From Anaerolineaceae bacterium (GTDB taxonomy: Bacteria > Chloroflexota > Anaerolineae > Aggregatilineales > Phototrophicaceae), in the NCBI GenBank assembly GCA_016124855.1, contig WGMX01000005.1:1-64000 (forward strand): DNA of 64,000 bases, written 5' to 3'. Positions 54,466 through 63,419 of the stretch are shown here, in pieces. The notes under the pieces were generated by a model. The model did not search any database. It saw nothing but the letters and a program-made list of their open reading frames with translations, and was not told the DNA's origin. The translations under genes were made by a program, and so were the position numbers. Numbering within the stretch: position 1 is the first letter of the stretch; the number at the start of each line of letters is the position of its first letter.

Positions 54466-55584
54466 ATGAAATCCCAATTCCGATTAATAATAATCATAAT
54501 CTTTGCCAATATCCTCTCAGGATGTATCGTCCCACTGGCACAAGATTTACAATCATTACCAACTGTACCCACTCATCTTACAACTGAAACCCCTGTAGCG
54601 AAAATTGAGACTGCAACACCAGCGGAGAATTTTCCTGCTGATGTGAATCCTTTAACCGGTTTAAAGGTCGCAGACCCTTCCATACTAGATCGGCGTCCAC
54701 AGGTTGTTAAGATTTCGAATGCTCCTGTTCTTGTACGCCCACAGGCCGGAATTGGCGCGGCAGACATCGTTTTCGAACATTACGCCGAAGGTGGACTCAC
54801 CCGCTTTTCCGCTATTTTCTACGGTCAAGCGCCAGATCGTGTCGGCTCGATTCGCAGCGCCCGCCTGATTGACACCGAACTTATCCCTATGTTCGGCGGT
54901 TTGCTCATTTTTTCTGGCGCGAGTACAGGTGTCGAAACCTTGCTCAACAATGCTGACTATGCCAACCGCCTGTTCAAAGGAGTGCTGTTCGGGCAGCCTT
55001 ATTTCTGGCGTGACGAAACCATCGAAGTGCCGCACAACATGTTTATGAATCCCAATGCCGTCTGGAAAAAAGCCTCGGAGGAAGGCATTAACCAGCGCCC
55101 TGACCTTCGCGGTTTATCCTTTGATCCAAATATCCCCGGCAGCAATACAGCCGTCGTCAATAAGATTGATATTCGTTACCGCGCCACCCGCGTCATCTGG
55201 AAATATGATCCTGCACTCGGGCTTTACCGCCGCAGCGCCGATGGTCAAGGCCATTTCGATGCCAACACGATGGAACAAATTACGGCTGCCAATGTGGTCG
55301 TCATTTTTGCCGACCACCAATTCACCGATATTGTCGAAAGTGAATTTCAGGGTGCGAAAAGTTATAGCATTCAAATCAACCTCATGGGCCAAGGCGATGC
55401 AATACTCTTCCGCGATGATCAGGAATATAAAGGGAAATGGGTACGTGACGACAAGAACACCATCATCGGTCTACGTACCGCCAATGGGGATATTCTCCCG
55501 CTCAAACCCGGTCAGACATGGTTTCAAGTGGTTCAACTGCCCGACCAGCAAAATCCACAGGAAGAATGGGTTAAAGTGGAGTAA
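54466..55584 (+). CDS. DUF3048 lipoprotein (YerB-like)
   Basis: A 372-residue exported lipoprotein with a lipobox (NILSGC) after a hydrophobic signal, then a Thr/Pro-rich linker. The DUF3048 domain starts NPLTGLKVADPSILDRRPQ and includes FEHYAEGGLTRFSAIFYGQ, VGSIRSARLIDTELIPMF and VIFADHQFTDIVESEF; the C-terminal part has GKWVRDDKNTI and PLKPGQTWFQVV. The role of YerB-type proteins is unknown. ATG 54466 has CAGGAG five bases before it; the earlier GTG is inside that site. Confidence 0.88.
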   Translation: MKSQFRLIIIIIFANILSGCIVPLAQDLQSLPTVPTHLTTETPVAKIETATPAENFPADVNPLTGLKVADPSILDRRPQVVKISNAPVLVRPQAGIGAADIVFEHYAEGGLTRFSAIFYGQAPDRVGSIRSARLIDTELIPMFGGLLIFSGASTGVETLLNNADYANRLFKGVLFGQPYFWRDETIEVPHNMFMNPNAVWKKASEEGINQRPDLRGLSFDPNIPGSNTAVVNKIDIRYRATRVIWKYDPALGLYRRSADGQGHFDANTMEQITAANVVVIFADHQFTDIVESEFQGAKSYSIQINLMGQGDAILFRDDQEYKGKWVRDDKNTIIGLRTANGDILPLKPGQTWFQVVQLPDQQNPQEEWVKVE

Positions 55585-55690
55585 ACACAAAGGTTTAGAC
55601 GCTTGCCTATTTTTGGACAAATCTTTATTTGCTACAAAATGGGAACTGTACTACAGTGTTAAAAGCGTTTAATTTAGAAAGGCTTGTGCC

Positions 55691-56197
55691 ATGAACGATC
55701 TACTTAAACAACTTGATACTTTATTAAAACCTATCAATGATGCAATGAGGAATGTCGCTCCAGCTCAGTTAATCCGTTATGTCGCCATCTATATGTTGAT
55801 CTCTGGGGTCATCAATCTATGCGGCAGTGTCGCCCTCATTACTGCGGGAGCATTAGGCGGAGCAGCAACCGCTTTGGGCAGTGTCGCAGGTACAACTGCC
55901 GAAGGTCAGCAAGCAGTCGCAGCTTTAGGTACAGTCAGCGGCCTCGCTCTCGTTTCGGGCATACTATACTTTATCGCTGCCCCGGCCTTGATTGTCGTCG
56001 CCCTTGGTCTTTTCCGCCGGATGGGTTGGTCACGGATGGGTGCAGTTGTTGTATTAGCTGCCAGTGCCATCTTATCCCTCATTGGCTTGGTTGGTGGTGG
56101 TGGCATTCTGAACCTCATCTGGATACTAGCCGGCCTTTACGTCGCCTACTTCTTCTACACGGACGCCGGTATCAAACGCGAATTTGGTCAAGCCTAA
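55691..56197 (+). CDS. Small four-helix membrane protein
   Basis: A 168-residue protein with about four hydrophobic segments (YVAIYMLISGVINLCGSVAL, VSGILYFIAAPALIVVALGLF, MGAVVVLAASAILSLIGLV, ILNLIWILAGLYVAYFFY). I do not recognise the family. AAAGG is eight bases upstream, and a strong terminator follows. Confidence 0.75.
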   Translation: MNDLLKQLDTLLKPINDAMRNVAPAQLIRYVAIYMLISGVINLCGSVALITAGALGGAATALGSVAGTTAEGQQAVAALGTVSGLALVSGILYFIAAPALIVVALGLFRRMGWSRMGAVVVLAASAILSLIGLVGGGGILNLIWILAGLYVAYFFYTDAGIKREFGQA

Positions 56198-56220
56198 AAA
56201 AATATACTTTATCCAAAACC

Positions 56221-56258
56221 AAAAGGCGCGGTCATCTTGTCGATACAGCGCCTTTTTT
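56221..56258 (+). terminator. Rho-independent terminator
   Basis: AAAGGCGC pairs with GCGCCTTT around 18 bases and is followed by TTTT. It ends the preceding membrane-protein gene, 25 bases after its stop. Confidence 0.85.
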
Positions 56259-56289
56259 ATTCCCGCGTATAATATATCAAAAATAAAAT

Positions 56290-57639
56290 ATGGGTACTGC
56301 TATGACCACCCTCAGCCTTAGGCATTTGCAGCGTATCTTAAGAGAACAGGGCCCCGCAGGTTCTATTTCCATATCCGCTGAGATTGGTGCATCGGGCGTT
56401 GGCGAAATGCGTGTCCCTTTCATCATGCGTGTTTTCTATCTGATGAAACCCGAAGATATACATGCCCTGCTGGTGCAGCATAATGACGAAGCCGGAAAAG
56501 TAGAACTGATCGCCCGTATTGCCCGCACAACCTTTGGCAATGGCATTCTCTTTAGCAACGGAGCAATGTGGAAACGCCAGCGCAAATTGATGCAGCCTGT
56601 TTTTCATCATGCTCACGTCAAAGCCTACGGCGAACGCATGGTCAATATTGCCAAACAACACATCGCTCAGTGGAAACCCAATAACGTTCTCGATCTCGCC
56701 AACGAAATGCACGCCATAACCTTACGAATTGTGGTCGACACACTCTTTTCGGGGGATGCAACCGGCGAGATTGATGAAATCCGCGAAGCCATTCATGATA
56801 TTGGCGCGGGCTTCTCGGCGCAGGCGCAATCGGTTTTTCTGGCACTCATGCCGGATTGGTTTCCTGCCCCCGCTTTACGACAGAAAAATCGCGGTGCGAA
56901 GAAATTCAATCGTATCCTTGAGCGCCTTATTGCTGAACGACGCAAATTAGGAGAAGCCAACAGTCCACAAGATTTGCTCACATCACTTATGTTCACCAAA
57001 GACTCCGATACAGGTGAAACGATGAGCAATGAACAACTACGAGGCGAACTGTTGACCCTGTATGTCGCGGGACATGAAACGACAGCCAACTTATTAGCAT
57101 GGTCACTTCACTTTATATCAAAATACCCTGAAGTCGCGCAAAAACTCTTGGTCGAGGTCGATCTCTTAGAAGGCAAACCACCAACCACTGAAGATTTGGC
57201 GCGTTTGCCTTACAGCAAAATGATCCTCCAAGAAACCTTACGGATGCGCCCTCCAGTATGGTTTATGCAGCGTCAATCCGCAGTACCCTTGACCATCAAT
57301 GGGCGCAGCTATCCCAAGAACGCCATGTTCTTTATCTTGGTCTATGCCAACCACCATAACCCTGCCGTCTTTACTGAACCGAATATCTTCAGGCCGGAGC
57401 GATGGGCAAACGATGCCGAAAAAAATCTACCCAAAGGTGCTTATACGCCTTTTTCAACCGGCGCACGGATTTGTATTGGCAACGGTTTCGCCATGATGGA
57501 GGCCCAACTGCTGCTAACCCTCATCATGCAGCGATTTCAAATCACACTCTTAGATGAGGCTCAGATTCCCAAAGGCACACCCATTACCTTGAGCTTCGCT
57601 AAACCTGTACGAATGCAAATTTCGCCTATCAATGCCTAA
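56290..57639 (+). CDS. Cytochrome P450
   Basis: A 449-residue soluble P450. The I-helix oxygen motif is AGHETTA, the K-helix ExxR is in LQETLRMRPP, PERF-like is FRPERW, and the haem cysteine is Cys395 in FSTGARICIGNGFA. The overall pattern is of the CYP110/CYP102-like long-chain hydroxylase type common in large soil and aquatic genomes. No redox partner is adjacent. Two ATGs (56290, 56302) are possible starts; neither has a strong ribosome site. Confidence 0.93.
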   Translation: MGTAMTTLSLRHLQRILREQGPAGSISISAEIGASGVGEMRVPFIMRVFYLMKPEDIHALLVQHNDEAGKVELIARIARTTFGNGILFSNGAMWKRQRKLMQPVFHHAHVKAYGERMVNIAKQHIAQWKPNNVLDLANEMHAITLRIVVDTLFSGDATGEIDEIREAIHDIGAGFSAQAQSVFLALMPDWFPAPALRQKNRGAKKFNRILERLIAERRKLGEANSPQDLLTSLMFTKDSDTGETMSNEQLRGELLTLYVAGHETTANLLAWSLHFISKYPEVAQKLLVEVDLLEGKPPTTEDLARLPYSKMILQETLRMRPPVWFMQRQSAVPLTINGRSYPKNAMFFILVYANHHNPAVFTEPNIFRPERWANDAEKNLPKGAYTPFSTGARICIGNGFAMMEAQLLLTLIMQRFQITLLDEAQIPKGTPITLSFAKPVRMQISPINA

Positions 57640-57705
57640 TCTGATTTTGTCACTTTGTATTCCGATTTATAATGCAAAACACATCGTCTATAGAGGAACA
57701 CGTTG

Positions 57706-58128
57706 ATGACTAACTTCACCGCACGCATTCAAAATGCCGAAAATCAACATCAGGTTACACTGACAACAGGTAACCATGAGCATTCCATTGTCATTCCACC
57801 AAAATCAACTGGATTTGGTTCAAGCATGAACGGCGGTGAAGCCATACTTCTAGCTCTAGCAACCTGTTATTGCAACGATATTTATCGTGAGGCCAAAAAG
57901 CTAGGCATCGCCGTTCGGAATGTAACCGTTGACGTCAACGCCGATCAAGACGGACAAGATGGTCACGTGATGGAAAACATTGTTTATAACGTCACTGTTG
58001 ATGCTGATGCGCCACAGGAACAAATCGAAAACCTGATCAAACACACCGATACCGTAGCCGAAATTCAAAACACGCTGCGTCAGGGAGCAGCTGTCAAACT
58101 CGGCACGATCACAGCCAAATCAAGTTAA
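57706..58128 (+). CDS. OsmC-family protein lacking the second catalytic cysteine
   Basis: A 140-residue OsmC/YhfA fold protein (GSSMNGGEAILLALATCYCN, VTVDVNADQ). The first cysteine region is there (ATCYC), but at the usual CPVS site the sequence reads HTDTVAEIQNTL, so the two-cysteine peroxidase mechanism is unlikely. ATG 57706 has GAGGA nine bases upstream. Its stop overlaps the stop of the convergent gene within the palindrome TTAA (58125-58128). Confidence 0.85.
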   Translation: MTNFTARIQNAENQHQVTLTTGNHEHSIVIPPKSTGFGSSMNGGEAILLALATCYCNDIYREAKKLGIAVRNVTVDVNADQDGQDGHVMENIVYNVTVDADAPQEQIENLIKHTDTVAEIQNTLRQGAAVKLGTITAKSS

Positions 58129-59015
58129 TCATCAATCACCGTCACAATCCGAAATCCGATGTGATAATCTTGGTAGGTCGGCGGGTCTTCAAAGTGCTTA
58201 TAGGCCGACCGTGCCACATAAGCATTGCTGCCCCACCAGCCGCCTTTTTCGACCTTCTTGGTTCCAGTTTCAGCACCCGTTGGATCATCTTTCGGACTAT
58301 TTTTATAATATTGGCTGCTCAACCAATCCTGTACCCATTCCATCGCGTTGCCAGCCATATCATAAGCCCCGACCCAACTCACGCCATCAGCATATGAACC
58401 CACCGCTGTTAAACCTTTGCTATCGAGCACATTTGCCTTTGCTGCATCCCATTCATCGCCCCATGGGAAAATATGTGATTCGGTTCCACGTGCTGCAAAT
58501 TCCCACTGCGCTTCGGTGGGTAAACTTCCGCCGCGCCAAGCCGCATAAGCCTGCGCCCCATACCACGTCACACAGGTTCGCGGATGATCCGGTTCATTAT
58601 CTTCACAGGCCACAGGCAGCTTATTCACATCCTGCTTCTCCAGCCACGCCGCCCCTTCCTTCGACCAATATTCTGCGGTCGTATACCCGCCATCTTTAAC
58701 AAACGCATCAAATGCCGCATTTGTCACTTCATATTGGTCTATCCAATAGCCTTTCGTCAGGCAGACTTCATGCTGCGGCTTTTCATAGATGGCCGTAGCT
58801 TTTACCCACGCTGGCGGATTTAACGCCTGCGCGGCCTCAATCTGTTCATCGCTGCTGCCCATCATGAAGCATCCGGCAGGCACATAAACTTGCGAAATTC
58901 CCTTGTCATCCGTCCGGGTATCACCTGCCTTTGGTTCGGGGGTCGTCTCTTGTGCCAAGGCTGTACCACCAATCAAAAATAACAGACCGAGTAAAAATAC
59001 TATTTTAGCGATCAT
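58125..59015 (-). CDS. Secreted SUMF1/FGE-fold protein without the FGE cysteines
   Basis: A 296-residue exported protein: signal peptide MIAKIVFLLGLLFLIGGTAL cut after ALAQ, then an FGE-sulfatase domain (VYVPAGCFMMGSSDEQ, YEVTNAAFDAFVKDGG, SLPTEAQWEFAARG, GNAMEWVQDW, HIGFRIV). In true formylglycine-generating enzymes two cysteines follow GGSW; here the stretch is EKGGWWGSNAYVARSAYKH with none. It is therefore likely a binding or structural homologue. GAGGA five bases before 59015 fixes the start. Confidence 0.87.
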   Translation of the reverse strand: MIAKIVFLLGLLFLIGGTALAQETTPEPKAGDTRTDDKGISQVYVPAGCFMMGSSDEQIEAAQALNPPAWVKATAIYEKPQHEVCLTKGYWIDQYEVTNAAFDAFVKDGGYTTAEYWSKEGAAWLEKQDVNKLPVACEDNEPDHPRTCVTWYGAQAYAAWRGGSLPTEAQWEFAARGTESHIFPWGDEWDAAKANVLDSKGLTAVGSYADGVSWVGAYDMAGNAMEWVQDWLSSQYYKNSPKDDPTGAETGTKKVEKGGWWGSNAYVARSAYKHFEDPPTYQDYHIGFRIVTVIDD

Positions 59016-59079
59016 CTTTTCCTCACAGGTCATACGAATGTTGCTAAATTACCCACAACTTGCGTATTTTGTTCACTAT

Positions 59080-59170
59080 TCTCTTTGCGTCCTTGCGACT
59101 TAGCGCCCTTGCGTTAAATTCTTCTCGGTGTCTCTGGGTCTTTGAGTCTCGGTGTTAAAATCTTGGCGAT
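59080..59170. repeat. Cluster of degenerate CTTTG(C/T)GTCCTTGCG-type repeats
   Basis: Three related stretches follow each other, ending in AAAATCTTGGCGAT, which is also at 9329-9342. It lies between a secreted-protein start and a divergent gene. Confidence 0.6.
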
Positions 59171-59244
59171 TTAATCCTACTTGGGGCTATAATCAACTCT
59201 ATTCCATAATATCGATCATCAAGCGATTTCAAGGTGAGTCCAGC

Positions 59245-60411
59245 ATGTCGTTTCAAGCAGTCGAACAAGGCATAGGCGCCATTCAAGCAGGCAACCGTGA
59301 TGAAGGTGTTCGGCTGCTCAAAATTGCCCTCAAAAATCCTGAATTGGCTGGCGCGCTGCGAGCTGTAGCCAACTTGTGGCTAGGCGAAGTGAGCACCGAT
59401 AATAATGAAAAACGTAATTATTATAAGGAGGCGCTCGCTGCCGATCCGGCGAATGAGGCGGTCAGGCAGCGCGTAGAAACCTTCCTCGCACAAAGTTTTA
59501 TGCCGCCCGCTGCCAGTACACAAACCTCCGCCCAGACAGCGCCGCCCATGCCTAACAGCCTGCCCGGTGTTTCGAACGTCCCTAACCCTTATCAACCCAT
59601 CCAGCCGACTCTGCCCAAAACAGGAAACCTCAACCCGAATTTTTCGCAGCCCAATGCATCCGTCGTCGCCATCACAGGTGGCGCGAACGGCCCTGCCTCG
59701 GCCTTCTTCGTCGCGCGGGAAGGCTTACTCGCAACGACCCGTTATGCCGTCGGCGGAGTAGATCAAGTCACGGTCGAACTGCCCAATCGCAAAGCGCAAG
59801 GATACGTCCTACGCTCTTATCCTGAACTCGATTTAGCGTTTATTTATGTCGAACAAACGACCGGCGAACTTATCCCACCAAGTCCCATTGCCAACGTAGT
59901 TGATGACACGCGCTTAACCATCATTTGTGCCAATGGAAACGTCTTACAAGGCAAACGCCGTGCGACAAAGCGCCTTGTCGCGCCTCAGTGGTTTCCAACT
60001 GACATTGTTGATTTACCGGATGCCGGTGGCGCGCCGATCTTGGACGAAAACCGCTACCTCATTGGCATGATCACCCGTAACACCGCCAGCACATCAGCCT
60101 ATATTTATGGACTGCACATCAACACCATCCGCACACAGGTCGATTTGTTTCGCCAAGAAACCACTGAAGGCACGAAAGCCTACTGCCGCCATTGTGGCTA
60201 TTACAGCCGTGCCTTAGCAGCGGGCGGTTACTACTGCGAACGGTGTGGCGGCTTGCATCCCCAAGCAGAAGGTTTAGTGCGCTTTCCGCAGCCACAGACC
60301 CAGATTTTCTATTACGAACATAACGGAATGACCTGCCCGAATTGTAATGCCAACGTCGGTTTCCATCGCGGCAATTGTTTACGCTGTGGTCAACCCGCCA
60401 GCCGCACCTAA
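59245..60411 (+). CDS. Trypsin-like pseudo-protease with N-terminal helical repeats and C-terminal zinc ribbons
   Basis: A 388-residue protein. Residues 1-85 look like TPR-type helices (AIQAGNRDEGVRLLKIAL, YYKEALAADPANEAVRQRVE). A Pro/Thr/Gln linker follows (about 86-135), then a chymotrypsin-like beta-barrel (about 137-295). The histidine site reads GLLATTRYAVGG and the serine site DAGGAPILDENRYLIGMI, so both His and Ser seem lost. Two zinc ribbons end it (CRHCGYYSRA with CERCGG; CPNCNANVGF with CLRCGQ). AAGGTGAG lies six bases before ATG 59245. It probably binds peptides or proteins rather than cutting them. Confidence 0.75.
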   Translation: MSFQAVEQGIGAIQAGNRDEGVRLLKIALKNPELAGALRAVANLWLGEVSTDNNEKRNYYKEALAADPANEAVRQRVETFLAQSFMPPAASTQTSAQTAPPMPNSLPGVSNVPNPYQPIQPTLPKTGNLNPNFSQPNASVVAITGGANGPASAFFVAREGLLATTRYAVGGVDQVTVELPNRKAQGYVLRSYPELDLAFIYVEQTTGELIPPSPIANVVDDTRLTIICANGNVLQGKRRATKRLVAPQWFPTDIVDLPDAGGAPILDENRYLIGMITRNTASTSAYIYGLHINTIRTQVDLFRQETTEGTKAYCRHCGYYSRALAAGGYYCERCGGLHPQAEGLVRFPQPQTQIFYYEHNGMTCPNCNANVGFHRGNCLRCGQPASRT

Positions 60412-60441
60412 TATGTGTCAACGGGTCTTTGTTTTAGTTGA

Positions 60442-60455
60442 AGACTGGCGACTGA
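60442..60455. repeat. Short intergenic word AGACTGGCGACTGA, second copy
   Basis: Identical to 20407-20420, again about 30-45 bases upstream of a start codon. Confidence 0.6.
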
Positions 60456-60487
60456 TGACTGACGACTATAAACTAAGGACTATAAAC

Positions 60488-60955
60488 ATGCTCAACTTTA
60501 GAGGCCGTAACCGTGCCACCAGCGAAGTCGCGCTTGAATCCTATGCCGCGACCATCGAACAAATCTTAGCCAGCGTCGGGGTTGACCCCGTCAAAGCGCG
60601 GATGCGCACCGAAACCGGATTCGGTTGGAGCTTTCAGCGCAATTCAGCCGTTATTGAAATTTTTGTCTCGCAGCAAGATGGAGTCGGTTACTTTCAAGTG
60701 CTGTCACCGATTATTCACCTGCCGATTAACGCCCTGCTGCCATTGTATCGCCGCCTGTTAGAACTCAACCTGCAACTGACCAACGCCGCACTCGGAGTCT
60801 ATCTCGATGTCGTTTATGTCTTTAGTGAACGCCCCTTAGAGGGCATGGACGGCAACGAAGCCAACACCATCATCAACCTCGTCGCCAGCTACGCTGATGA
60901 CCTCGATGACAAGCTCGTGGCAGAGTTTGGCGGTCGCCTCTATTCGAAAGTGTAG
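60488..60955 (+). CDS. YbjN / type III chaperone-fold protein
   Basis: A 155-residue alpha-beta protein (VALESYAATIEQILASVGVD, then FVSQQDGVGYFQVLSPIIHL and LPLYRRLLELNLQLTNAALG), the pattern of YbjN/CesT-like small chaperone folds. AAGGA is eight bases upstream of ATG 60488; a longer frame overlapping the previous gene is rejected. It lies 76 bases after the pseudo-protease gene and is probably co-transcribed. A terminator follows directly. Confidence 0.75.
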   Translation: MLNFRGRNRATSEVALESYAATIEQILASVGVDPVKARMRTETGFGWSFQRNSAVIEIFVSQQDGVGYFQVLSPIIHLPINALLPLYRRLLELNLQLTNAALGVYLDVVYVFSERPLEGMDGNEANTIINLVASYADDLDDKLVAEFGGRLYSKV

Positions 60956-60980
60956 GGGTTTACAGCTGTAAACCCTTTTT
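60956..60980 (+). terminator. Rho-independent terminator
   Basis: GGGTTTACA and TGTAAACCC form a perfect palindrome about GC, followed by TTTTT. It begins one base after the YbjN-like stop. Confidence 0.9.
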
Positions 60981-61016
60981 GCTTGCTTAGTGCCTTTGTG
61001 TTAAGTGTGATGTTGA

Positions 61017-63419
61017 TTATGCCGCCCGTTTCGTCCGCAGCCACGTCCACAAGCTGCGCAAATCCGCCAACACGCCGGAGAAATGCGCTCCCAGTGCGAT
61101 CAGCAGCACAATTGGAATACCCAGCGTAAAAATTTGCTCGGGATAATCGTAATAGAGAATTGCCACAGGATTAAAAAGCACATCGTTCGATAGCGGCAGC
61201 GGCGGCTGTGTTCCGTTAAAGTAGAACTGGAACATCAAGTAGAGCGGGATATAAGTCGCGACCGCTGTAATCAAGAAAGACACCCAACCACGCAGTCCAA
61301 ACATGGCGGATAACACAAATCCTAACGCCGTCCCGATTCCGGCATAAGCCATCACTTCCCACACCGGAGGATACGTCAGGAAGAACCACGTAAACGCGCC
61401 CCACGCCAGTGTTCCCCAGACAAATCCCGCTGCCGCTGAAAAAGCCAACCGCGCCCACTCCGGCCAGAACCCGCGCAGTCGCAGCGGAAGTTCGCCCGCG
61501 ATCAACGTCAAAATCGCGATCATCATGCCGAAGGTCAAGCCAATCGAAATGGTCTTACCCCAGCGATCAGCATTAAATATCGCCTCAGAACGGAAAGTGA
61601 CAAACACATGAAACGCCATTGCCAGCGTCCCGCCCAGAAAGGCAAACACGAACCGCCAGACATTTTTCAAGGGGTCATCCGTTAACCGCCGCCACGTATT
61701 GGCGAACCATGCATACATCCGTCCTTGTGGACTCACCACTGATGGCAGCGAAGGTGCTTCATCACGCACCAATGCCAGCGCCAGCAGCGCCCCTTTTGAA
61801 CCGTTGCGCTGTGCATCAGCAATCATCTTGACCGCCGCCAATGACCGGATACGGCCTACGGTGCGTGCCGCTTGTTCAGCAATCTCCTCAGTGCTGCGCG
61901 GATCAAGCGCAATCTTCGCCAGCAGCTCATCAATATCTTCATTGTATACAGTCGGTCGCCACTCCAGCGGGTTACGCAGTTGAATGTCTGCTCGCGTGCG
62001 TGTTGTCAGCAGTCGTCCGGTTAACCCTTGTGGCACAGCCTTGTAATTGCCGCTGGGATAAATACGTTTTGCGCGTGTTCCTAACACATTGATGGCGGCC
62101 ATTTTCGCCTCATCATTGGTTTCTAGCGCCAATGCTTGCGCCACCAATGTCGGAATGCGTGGTGGATCACCATCGGGAATCGTCTCTAGTCGATAAAAAG
62201 CACGCGCCCGCGCCGGAGCACTCTCACTGCGAATGGTATGCAGCGCCACCCAGCGGCGGTTGTCTTTATCAAGTTTTTCCCACCAATAATCAATCTCATG
62301 GTCATATTCCAATGCTCCGCGCAGCAGCAGTTGTAAACCAGCCTCATCAATTTCCAACCCGTTTTCTTCCGCCTTCATGTAAACATCGTTCATCACCATG
62401 AAGTGCGTCACACCCAGTAAGAAGCGCCCTTGCCCATGCGCCCATGCTTTGCGCGCCCGATTGTAAATATCCTGCGCCTCACGCCGTACCATCGCCCCTT
62501 GGTCGGCAATCGTCATGACACCGCTCAGGTCAATCGTAATCAGCCCGACGCCATCTTCGTCGTCAAAATCACCGCGCGGTGCATTAACCACTGCACCTTG
62601 AACTTTACCCAGCGCTTCTTCCAGTTCATTGACGAGTTCCGTCAGTGTATCAGGGCGATCATCAGGACTCAGTGCCGTACCCCGTCGCAGCACAGGGGTC
62701 AGCACTTCTGCCAGTTCACTGCCCATTTTCTCGGCTTCCGGCAAATCTTCTTGCCACTGCAACTGCTTCAGTGCCAATGACGTTGTGGCATCAAACGGCA
62801 GTTCGCCCGTCAACATCTGGAAAACCAGAATTGCGAAACTGTAAATATCGGCGCGGTGGTCAAGCTCACCCGCAGTTAGTTGTTCAGGAGCCATATACAG
62901 CAGCGTGCCATAACCCGGATTAGCCGCCCGTCCTTCCGGCCCCAGCACCGTCGCCAGACCAAAGTCCGCTAAATACGGCGACTCGTTACTGTCCATGAGA
63001 ATATTGGAAGGCTTCAAATCAAGGTGAATCACATGGTTAGTATGAGCATAATCGAGTGCGCTGGCGATGTTTCGTGCTTGCCGCACCACCATATCGGTAG
63101 ACATCGGCCCGTCCGCAAGCATATGCTCCAGCGAACCGCCAGTTACATAACGCATCGCGATATAAAGCTGTCCCTCATATTCCCCAAAGTCATAGATCGG
63201 AAGGATATGTGGGTGTTCCAGTTGGGCAATCGTCTGTGCCTCACGCTCGAATAGTTTAATCGGGTCTGCGCCGTTGTCCTGCGACAAATCCCGCGCAATC
63301 GTCTTGATAGCGACCGTCCGGTTCAGCCGCTTATCACGTGCTGACCAAACATCCGCCATACCCCCACGACCGATATGCTCCACAACCTTGTAATGCGAAA
63401 ACTCGCTGCCAATATCCAT
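61017..63419 (-). CDS. Membrane Ser/Thr protein kinase with HLD in place of HRD
   Basis: An 800-residue protein. The N-terminal Hanks-type kinase (1 to about 270) has the glycine loop IGRGGMADVW, Lys39 in TVAIKTIA, the catalytic loop IHLDLKPSN with Leu instead of the usual Arg, ADFGLAT and the APE motif in YMAPEQLT. A helical middle part (about 330-580) looks like HEAT repeats (AALETNDEAKMAAINVLGTR, AARTVGRIRSLAAVKMIADA). About five membrane helices lie near the C-terminus. The catalytic Asp134 and Lys are present, so activity is likely, as in non-RD kinases not needing activation-loop phosphorylation. No PASTA domain is seen. Confidence 0.9.
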   Translation of the reverse strand: MDIGSEFSHYKVVEHIGRGGMADVWSARDKRLNRTVAIKTIARDLSQDNGADPIKLFEREAQTIAQLEHPHILPIYDFGEYEGQLYIAMRYVTGGSLEHMLADGPMSTDMVVRQARNIASALDYAHTNHVIHLDLKPSNILMDSNESPYLADFGLATVLGPEGRAANPGYGTLLYMAPEQLTAGELDHRADIYSFAILVFQMLTGELPFDATTSLALKQLQWQEDLPEAEKMGSELAEVLTPVLRRGTALSPDDRPDTLTELVNELEEALGKVQGAVVNAPRGDFDDEDGVGLITIDLSGVMTIADQGAMVRREAQDIYNRARKAWAHGQGRFLLGVTHFMVMNDVYMKAEENGLEIDEAGLQLLLRGALEYDHEIDYWWEKLDKDNRRWVALHTIRSESAPARARAFYRLETIPDGDPPRIPTLVAQALALETNDEAKMAAINVLGTRAKRIYPSGNYKAVPQGLTGRLLTTRTRADIQLRNPLEWRPTVYNEDIDELLAKIALDPRSTEEIAEQAARTVGRIRSLAAVKMIADAQRNGSKGALLALALVRDEAPSLPSVVSPQGRMYAWFANTWRRLTDDPLKNVWRFVFAFLGGTLAMAFHVFVTFRSEAIFNADRWGKTISIGLTFGMMIAILTLIAGELPLRLRGFWPEWARLAFSAAAGFVWGTLAWGAFTWFFLTYPPVWEVMAYAGIGTALGFVLSAMFGLRGWVSFLITAVATYIPLYLMFQFYFNGTQPPLPLSNDVLFNPVAILYYDYPEQIFTLGIPIVLLIALGAHFSGVLADLRSLWTWLRTKRAA

